Origin: Chitinispirillaceae bacterium
GTDB taxonomy: Bacteria > Fibrobacterota > Chitinivibrionia > Chitinivibrionales > Chitinispirillaceae
Length of the DNA: 10,880 nucleotides
Assembly: GCA_016926315.1 (NCBI GenBank)
Contig: JAFGOU010000376.1
Location: forward strand, 1-10,880
Direction: 5' to 3'
Part shown: piece after piece, positions 6,598 through 10,880 of the stretch
Numbering within the stretch: the first letter of the stretch is position 1
Layout of the letters: each line of letters starts with the position of its first letter
The notes under the pieces: generated by a model
The model's input: only the letters and a program-made list of their open reading frames with translations
The model's database searches: none
Told to the model about the DNA's origin: nothing
Translations under genes and position numbers: made by a program

Positions 6598-8049
6598 CTA
6601 TTTGAAATTCGATTCGGACCAGGTGCCGTTCCTGAGGTTGAAGACGACCTCGTTGTTTTCGTTGAATCGCTTGAATCCAAGTCCTGGAGCGGATAAGGGG
6701 CGGCTGTCCCAGACGTGGTTGAATGTCGCCTGCTGGTTTCCCTGGTCGATGTCCCAGAAATGGTTGGCGGCGAGCGAACCGAACAGGGTGAACTGGGTCT
6801 GTTGCGACTGGTCGTTGTCAAACGTGACGGTTTGATTGGTATTCACGGCAAACAGTTGAGCGGTGACATAAGGGGTGCCCTCCGCAACTCTTATATCCGC
6901 TCCGGAATAAAGGCCTAGAATAGTTGAGCTGTTATTAACAAACGTTTCAATCTCTGCCGTGTTTTGCGGACCACCGATCGGCAGCCATGAAGGTTGAAAC
7001 CCGTCATAAACAAGATTGCCGGGGACGTAGATGCGATAGCCGGGATCGGTATAGACCGTGACCTGCCCCTTTACCGTACCGCTTACTGAAACACCTTTGT
7101 TCACTATGCGCAGCAACTGGTTTCCGGAGTAGTTTACTTTTTGAGAAACACCTGCGCCATCACTGTACTGATAAAAGGGGCTGCCGTTCGGATCCACCCC
7201 GAACGTAAGGCTGCTGTCGGCAGGGTTGAGAGAAAGGGATATTGCGGTTGATTGATCCAGAAATGAGGCAACGCGGTCGGCATGGGGATTGTAGGTGCTC
7301 AAAAATACTTCATCAAGGGTTGCCGGGGTCCAGAATGCATTGGAGGGATCGTCATCAACACCCCAGTTGTAATCATTGTCAAAATGGCCTGTGCCGAAAC
7401 CCCCGTTTACTTTGGTAAAAGTATTCGGTATATAATTATAGAGCGTTACCCGGCCTTTGAAAACAGGGTTATTGCCGGTTCCGGGATTCCCGACCATGAT
7501 TGGAGAATTAAAGTGCGTGGGACCATCCCAGGTAAGTTTCCTGATGCCGTTGGTATTCCCGTTGAATTGCCAGATGTTTTCCAGGTACACCCCATATAAT
7601 CCCGAATGCGTCATTCTGCGGGAAAGCTGTTTTTTATAGGTCAGCATCCCGGACGTCGCGGTCGAGGTGATCTCCGCGTTGTCACCTGAAAAAAAGATTG
7701 CCACTGACACCGGAATGCCGCCAAAGTTATCGGCATATACCTGCAGGGGACTGTTGAACATCGAAAAGGGGGTCTGTTGAACCCCCGACGGCTCCTGCTG
7801 CGACAGCCACCTTACCCCCAGATTCAACCCGGACTCGGCCGCGGTAAACGCCCGGTCGTCCCAGTAGGCGGTGGTTTCATTGTTCCTGCTGCTGGCGACC
7901 ACCTGTAAATACCCGAGACTCGCGATAAAGAGGATGATCGAAAACGCGACTGCCCCGACAAGGGCCGAGCCCTTCTCCGAGCGCAGGAAACAAGGAGGAG
8001 CGTCAGAGGAGCAGTCTGCGCCGGTACGGCAAGTGGTCAGTTTCTGCAT
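6598..8049 (-). CDS. PilX-type minor pilin with large DUF4900-like passenger
   Basis: A 483-aa pilin-like protein. A 27-residue leader containing three Cys (7, 13, 20) ends EKG, followed by the hydrophobic segment SALVGAVAFSIILFIASLGY (28-47). AYWDDRAFTAAESGLNLG (61-78) matches the PilX/GspK-type A-xx-AAE-xGL signature. The mature position 5 is Gly, not Glu, as in other PilX/GspK-like proteins. The rest is beta-rich and Asn/Gly/Thr-rich, with WDGPTHFNSPI, PVFKGRVTLYN, VSVSGTVKGQVTVYTD, TLFGSLAA and HVWDSRPLSAPG. The order of these segments resembles the DUF4900 passenger domain; I recall this and have not searched it. It starts inside the end of the preceding gene (13-base overlap), with AAGGA nine bases before the ATG. 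Likely role: a minor pilin that primes assembly or sits at the pilus tip, perhaps as an adhesin. That role is inferred. Confidence 0.8.
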   Translation of the reverse strand: MQKLTTCRTGADCSSDAPPCFLRSEKGSALVGAVAFSIILFIASLGYLQVVASSRNNETTAYWDDRAFTAAESGLNLGVRWLSQQEPSGVQQTPFSMFNSPLQVYADNFGGIPVSVAIFFSGDNAEITSTATSGMLTYKKQLSRRMTHSGLYGVYLENIWQFNGNTNGIRKLTWDGPTHFNSPIMVGNPGTGNNPVFKGRVTLYNYIPNTFTKVNGGFGTGHFDNDYNWGVDDDPSNAFWTPATLDEVFLSTYNPHADRVASFLDQSTAISLSLNPADSSLTFGVDPNGSPFYQYSDGAGVSQKVNYSGNQLLRIVNKGVSVSGTVKGQVTVYTDPGYRIYVPGNLVYDGFQPSWLPIGGPQNTAEIETFVNNSSTILGLYSGADIRVAEGTPYVTAQLFAVNTNQTVTFDNDQSQQTQFTLFGSLAANHFWDIDQGNQQATFNHVWDSRPLSAPGLGFKRFNENNEVVFNLRNGTWSESNFK

Positions 8050-8570
8050 AGGTAGCTGTCCTTTTTTGGGGGGAGGGTATAGGTTTTGCCTCGATATTGT
8101 ATTCTGAAACCAAGGTTCAGTGTAACCCGCTTACGGTCCGCGGAAACGGTGAATGAGGAATTCGGGGTCGTTGTCACGGTATCTTTGCCGGTTTTGAAGA
8201 CTTTTATATTTTGATAAATTGAGTGAGTGGTGGCTTCATAAAGCCAGTCGGTTTGGGGACCCAGATAAAACAGGGCGAATGTTGTATTGTCGCTGTTTTT
8301 AACCTCAATGATTGCTGTATCAAGTACCGATAATGGAGCTGTCGCATCCGATGGTTCGTTATAGGGAATAACCCGGCTTCCTTTCCGCACTGCCGTACCG
8401 ATGGTTTTCGAAACCGTTTCCGACTGTGTCAGTAGAATCGACTGCGCCACCCCACTGTTCACCACATCATTGTGCACATACATGAACGCGATGAAGATCC
8501 CGGCGATAATCGAGCCGATGATCCCGACCACGAGCGCTTCGACAAGGGTGAATCCGCTGCGGGTGCGCAT
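8037..8570 (-). CDS. Type IV minor prepilin, PilW/MshO-like
   Basis: A 177-aa prepilin with a short basic leader MRTRSG, predicted cleavage after Gly6, and a mature N-terminus FTLVEALVVG with Phe1 and Glu5, both required for processing and assembly. The hydrophobic helix runs to about residue 32. The remainder is a mixed alpha/beta globular domain without recognisable motif; the only Cys is near the C-terminus (SYLCRN). The position between a PilV-like prepilin and a PilX-type protein is the usual PilW/MshO position, hence the call. The ATG lies three bases after the preceding stop with no clear Shine-Dalgarno, suggesting reinitiation. The passenger codons are much AT-richer than the leader and helix codons. 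Confidence 0.82.
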   Translation of the reverse strand: MRTRSGFTLVEALVVGIIGSIIAGIFIAFMYVHNDVVNSGVAQSILLTQSETVSKTIGTAVRKGSRVIPYNEPSDATAPLSVLDTAIIEVKNSDNTTFALFYLGPQTDWLYEATTHSIYQNIKVFKTGKDTVTTTPNSSFTVSADRKRVTLNLGFRIQYRGKTYTLPPKKDSYLCRN

Positions 8571-8573
8571 GGG

Positions 8574-9035
8574 TCAGAAGTCGAGCTTGGTAAGGGTTTT
8601 TTCGAGCATAACGCTTTCCTGCCCCTGCGGTTCTTCCCAGGTCACGGTCATGGTGACCGTCTTGCATGCAACATCGTTACGCACCTGATCATTTACCGGG
8701 CTGAGCGGTGTTGGATGCGTACTCGGGTTAATCGCAATGGTTAGTATGCCGGTGAGGTTCCCGGTCGGGCGAGGATCGATGATAACCGTGGCTTGATCCG
8801 CCGGAATATTCATAAAATTTCCGCACTGATACGTCGGGCTTTCGAAGCAGGAGTCGATGATCGCCCGCGCCCGCTGGCGGTGCTGGGTGGTCTCGGAAAT
8901 CTCGATGCCTTTGCGCAGCACGCCCACCAGCACCAGTATCGCAAGCGAGGCTATGGCCGCGGCAACCAGCAGTTCGGCAAGGGTAAAACCGGCGCCCGAC
9001 GGCAAGGAGTGAGATACCTTTCTTATTCGCTTCAT
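8574..9035 (-). CDS. Type IV minor prepilin, PilV/MshD-like
   Basis: A 153-aa prepilin. A 16-residue leader ending GAG precedes the mature sequence FTLAELLVAAAIASLAILV, with Phe1 and Glu5 present. The hydrophobic helix is followed by a short globular domain with three Cys (two in CFESPTYQC, one in VACKTV) and a C-terminal strand VTMTVTWEEPQGQE typical of the last strands of minor pilins. WEEPQG resembles the late W-x-D/E segment seen in PilV and GspI-like proteins. The start is seven bases after the preceding pilin stop. It probably belongs to the minor-pilin initiation complex with its two downstream neighbours. Assignment to PilV specifically rests on order and general pattern; prepilin identity is certain. 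Confidence 0.85.
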   Translation of the reverse strand: MKRIRKVSHSLPSGAGFTLAELLVAAAIASLAILVLVGVLRKGIEISETTQHRQRARAIIDSCFESPTYQCGNFMNIPADQATVIIDPRPTGNLTGILTIAINPSTHPTPLSPVNDQVRNDVACKTVTMTVTWEEPQGQESVMLEKTLTKLDF

Positions 9036-9042
9036 GGATATC

Positions 9043-9375
9043 TTATTTGAACCTGACCTTTTTTTCAGTTTCAGTATAACCGGTCATCCGAACGATAACA
9101 TCAGGGCTATCGATTTCAATGGTGAACTTACTACTGTCATAGAACAGGTTAAGGTCCGCGACATCGGTCGGCGCGGCTGTTGTTTTCCGGCAATACCCGT
9201 CCGCCGCCGCCGCGGCGCTCTGCGCGAGTTCGTCCACGGCCCGCTGGCGTGAATCTTTCAGGTAGCCGTTATACAGGGGAATGGCCACGGCCGCCATGAT
9301 TCCCAGAATAACCGCCACGACAATTGCCTCAACAAGGGAGAACCCTGCGTGACGTTCAGATTGTTTCCTGCCCAT
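9043..9375 (-). CDS. Type IV prepilin, candidate major pilin
   Basis: A 110-aa prepilin: leader MGRKQSERHAG, cleavage predicted after Gly11, mature protein 99 aa starting FSLVEAIVVAVILGIMAA. Phe1, Glu5 and Pro22 of the mature form are present, as in type IVa major pilins. The globular part is small (mature 50-99) with one Cys (51), so the classical C-terminal disulfide-bounded D-region is absent. Of the four pilin-like genes this has the most canonical N-terminal helix and lies first, right after pilC, so it is the best major-subunit candidate in the window, although another pilA could exist elsewhere. GGAG lies eight bases from the ATG at 9375. An in-frame ATG at 9414 overlaps the pilC stop as TGATG and would give a 24-residue leader, but it has no ribosome-binding site. 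Confidence 0.88.
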   Translation of the reverse strand: MGRKQSERHAGFSLVEAIVVAVILGIMAAVAIPLYNGYLKDSRQRAVDELAQSAAAAADGYCRKTTAAPTDVADLNLFYDSSKFTIEIDSPDVIVRMTGYTETEKKVRFK

Positions 9376-9383
9376 TATTTCCG

Positions 9384-9387
9384 CTCC
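9384..9387 (-). promoter_or_regulatory. Ribosome-binding site of the candidate major pilin
   Basis: GGAG is spaced eight bases from the ATG at 9375, which decides this start over the in-frame ATG at 9414. It directly abuts a 10-base tandem duplication. Confidence 0.65.
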
Positions 9388-9407
9388 GTATGCCGTAGTA
9401 TGCCGTA
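9388..9407. repeat. Perfect 10-base tandem duplication before the pilin start
   Basis: GTATGCCGTA occurs twice head to tail (9388-9397 and 9398-9407 on the plus strand). It lies between the pilC stop and the pilin ribosome-binding site, and it forms part of the longer alternative pilin leader if the 9414 ATG were used. Confidence 0.9.
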
Positions 9408-9413
9408 GGCGCA

Positions 9414-10652
9414 TCAGTGTATCAGTTTCCCGAGACTGAAAATCGGCAGATACAGGGAGATCACGATGCCGCCGACCACGCATCCAAGAAGGATGATCAG
9501 CAGCGGTTCGATGATGCTCGAAAGCGAATCGACCGTGATGCGTATCTCCCGTTCGTAGAATTCAGCCGCCTTGACCAGCAGCTTGTCGATCTGTCCCGAT
9601 TTCTCTCCGGTGGCCGTAAGCTGGGTCACGAGCCGGGAGTAGATGCCGGTCTCCCGCAGCGATTTGCTGAGCTGCTCGCCGTTCCTGATTTTTTCGTACA
9701 CCGCTTCGAGATGAAATGAGAACAGGGAGTTGTTGACGACCGCCGAGGTGATCTCCACGGCCTGGAGGATGGGCGTGCCGCTTTCCATGAGCAGCGCCAG
9801 CGTGCGGCAGAAACGTGCCCAGATGTTTTTCTGGATGATCATGCCGTAAATCGGTATCTTCAGCATGTGGGTATGGACGAAAAAGCGCACCCGGGGATGG
9901 GTGTACAGGGCACGAACGCCCGCAATCAGTGCGACCGCGGACAGGAGCACCAACGGAAAATAGTGCTGGAAGATATCGGAAACGTTCACCAGGATCCGGG
10001 TGGGGAGCGGCAGCACCGCGTCGAAACTCTTGTACATGGACGCGAACACCGGCACCAGTTTCCAGAGGATACCGGTTACCATTATCGTTACAAAAAGGCC
10101 GATAAACGCCGGATAGCGGAGGGCGCCGACGATTTTCTGGCGCAGGACCTCCATGCTTTCGAGATAGGTCGCCATTTCGTCAAGAACCGTGACGAGCGCT
10201 CCGGTCGCCTCTCCCGAACGGATGACCGCTATGAACATGTTGTTGAACGCTCCGGGATGCCGGGAAAGCGCCTCGGAGAAGCTTTTCCCTTCGCCGATGT
10301 CCTCCTCGATCTGGAGGATGATCTTCCTGAAGGCCGGCTTCTCGCCCTCGGCAAGCTGCACCAGCGCTTCGGAGATCGGCACACCCGACTGGATCATGGT
10401 GGCGAGCTGGCGGGTAAAAAAAACGACCGACTTGAGCGGGATGCGGTTCTGCATCTTTTCCCATCCCGCGCGAAATTTCTTTCCAAAGGTTTCACCCTTG
10501 ATCGAGCCGTCGAAATTCAGCTCGTCGACGGCGAGTACGGTGAAGGTTTTCTGCTCGAGGAAGTCGGTGATCTCGTCGGCATTGTCCCCGAAACGGACAC
10601 CGGAGATGATGTGGTTGTCGAGGTCTTTGATTTTATAAGCGAATTTTGCCAT
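9414..10652 (-). CDS. pilC: Type IV pilus inner-membrane platform protein PilC
   Basis: A 412-aa polytopic membrane protein of the PilC/GspF family, the platform on which PilB and PilT act to insert or remove pilin subunits. The N-terminal MAKFAYKIKD is the usual PilC beginning. Two homologous cytoplasmic T2SSF domains are visible through their signatures: FFTRQLATMIQSGVPISEAL (78-97) and FCRTLALLMESGTPILQAVE (281-300). Membrane segments lie at about 181-203, 231-250 and 379-404. Length matches the family. The start at 10652 is chosen from the family pattern; a TTG at 10667 extends the frame by five residues but has no ribosome-binding site, and the ATG has only a weak one. It is the first gene of the cluster, 38 bases ahead of the candidate major pilin. 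Confidence 0.95.
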   Translation of the reverse strand: MAKFAYKIKDLDNHIISGVRFGDNADEITDFLEQKTFTVLAVDELNFDGSIKGETFGKKFRAGWEKMQNRIPLKSVVFFTRQLATMIQSGVPISEALVQLAEGEKPAFRKIILQIEEDIGEGKSFSEALSRHPGAFNNMFIAVIRSGEATGALVTVLDEMATYLESMEVLRQKIVGALRYPAFIGLFVTIMVTGILWKLVPVFASMYKSFDAVLPLPTRILVNVSDIFQHYFPLVLLSAVALIAGVRALYTHPRVRFFVHTHMLKIPIYGMIIQKNIWARFCRTLALLMESGTPILQAVEITSAVVNNSLFSFHLEAVYEKIRNGEQLSKSLRETGIYSRLVTQLTATGEKSGQIDKLLVKAAEFYEREIRITVDSLSSIIEPLLIILLGCVVGGIVISLYLPIFSLGKLIH

Positions 10653-10794
10653 AGCGGTCGAGGTCAAAGGCGAAAAACATTTAAACCGGATACGCGGCTC
10701 TCCCCGTGATCACGCTGCGCAATCCTGTCCCCTTTACCCCGTACAACCTTTCATGAATATAGATAGTGCTCGTCCGAAAAATCCTCTTTTTGAC
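10653..10794 (-). promoter_or_regulatory. Probable operon leader and promoter region upstream of pilC
   Basis: No gene is visible here, and the interval lies directly upstream of the first operon gene, so the promoter should be in it. I see no strong sigma-70 pair. On the minus strand, GGGGACAGGATTGC (10720-10733) has the GG-N10-GC spacing of a sigma-54 site but a poor match in the first half. A perfect TGACGTCA palindrome lies at 10791-10798, overlapping the neighbouring inverted repeat. Confidence 0.35.
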
Positions 10795-10870
10795 GTCATA
10801 CCGGCGAAAGCCGGTATCCAGCTAGCGAATTCAGCCAGAAAAACTGGATTCCGGCTTTCGCCGGAATGAC
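10795..10870. repeat. Inverted repeat pair with 27-base arms, REP or MITE-like
   Basis: The arms at 10795-10821 and 10844-10870 are reverse complements at 25 of 27 positions, separated by 22 bases. Each arm itself contains a small palindrome, CCGGCGAAAGCCGG on the left and CCGGCTTTCGCCGG on the right. This motif resembles a widely dispersed intergenic repeat. The two mismatches are an A/T change at symmetrical positions within one arm, consistent with compensatory change inside that arm's own hairpin. No T run follows on either strand, so it is not a classic terminator. Confidence 0.8.
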
Positions 10871-10880
10871 GGCCTTGTGA

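Noticed and set aside
9043..9375. Possibility that the small pilin is a Geobacter-type conductive pilin, given aromatic residues at mature positions 1, 24, 27 and 50
   Set aside because: Aromatics at 24 and 27 are common in ordinary type IVa pilins, the mature protein is 99 aa rather than about 61, and overall aromatic content is about 9 in 99. Nothing specific supports conductivity.
622..10652. Type II secretion system instead of a pilus
   Set aside because: A dedicated PilT with the AVRSLIRE motif, separate PilM and PilN, and no GspD, GspG-type or GspL genes favour a pilus, despite some GspC/GspL-like traits.
10653..10667. TTG start adding five residues to PilC
   Set aside because: No ribosome-binding site, and the family pattern begins at the ATG at 10652 (MAKFAYK).
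9867..10709. A 280-codon plus-strand frame opposite pilC
   Set aside because: It has shadow-type composition (charged, His/Arg/Asp-rich), while the opposite strand has a full-length PilC.
10795..10870. Intrinsic terminator
   Set aside because: The stem is long, but neither strand has a T run directly after it and the motif looks like a dispersed repeat.

Overview
The window is almost entirely one co-directional minus-strand cluster for a type IV pilus (T4P) machine, read from about 10652 down to 622. Separate PilM, PilN, PilO and PilP-type inner-membrane genes plus prepilin-type pilins point to a diderm (Gram-negative) bacterium with moderately high GC. No rRNA, tRNA or diagnostic housekeeping gene is present, so the phylum cannot be fixed. 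The scattered inverted repeats in both flanks resemble those common in environmental and metagenome-derived diderm genomes.

Layout in transcription order (minus strand): pilC platform protein (9414-10652); a small pilin that is the best major-subunit candidate (9043-9375); two minor prepilins (8574-9035 and 8037-8570); a large PilX-type protein with a beta-rich passenger (6598-8049); pilM (5626-6582), pilN (5040-5609), pilO (4489-5034) and a pilP-like gene (3881-4468); the retraction ATPase pilT (2814-3878); and the extension ATPase pilB (622-2817). Gaps are 0-38 bases with several ATGA-type overlaps, so this is very probably one operon. The products fit one machine: PilC and PilMNOP form the inner-membrane platform and alignment complex, PilB and PilT drive assembly and retraction, and the four pilin-like proteins build the fibre and its tip. 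No secretin (pilQ), prepilin peptidase (pilD) or two-component regulator gene is in the window.

The flanks are non-coding apart from the first codons of a probable methyltransferase gene leaving the left edge (1-176, minus). The 177-621 interval holds a nested series of inverted repeats. The right edge (10653-10880) holds the presumed pilC leader and a 27-base inverted repeat pair.

Most worth a second look: PilB carries an extra N-terminal region that reads like a degenerate receiver domain ahead of a cyclic-di-GMP-type MshEN domain with a changed first motif; PilM has lost its recognisable nucleotide-binding loops; and the passenger parts of the minor pilin genes are clearly AT-richer than the rest of the operon.
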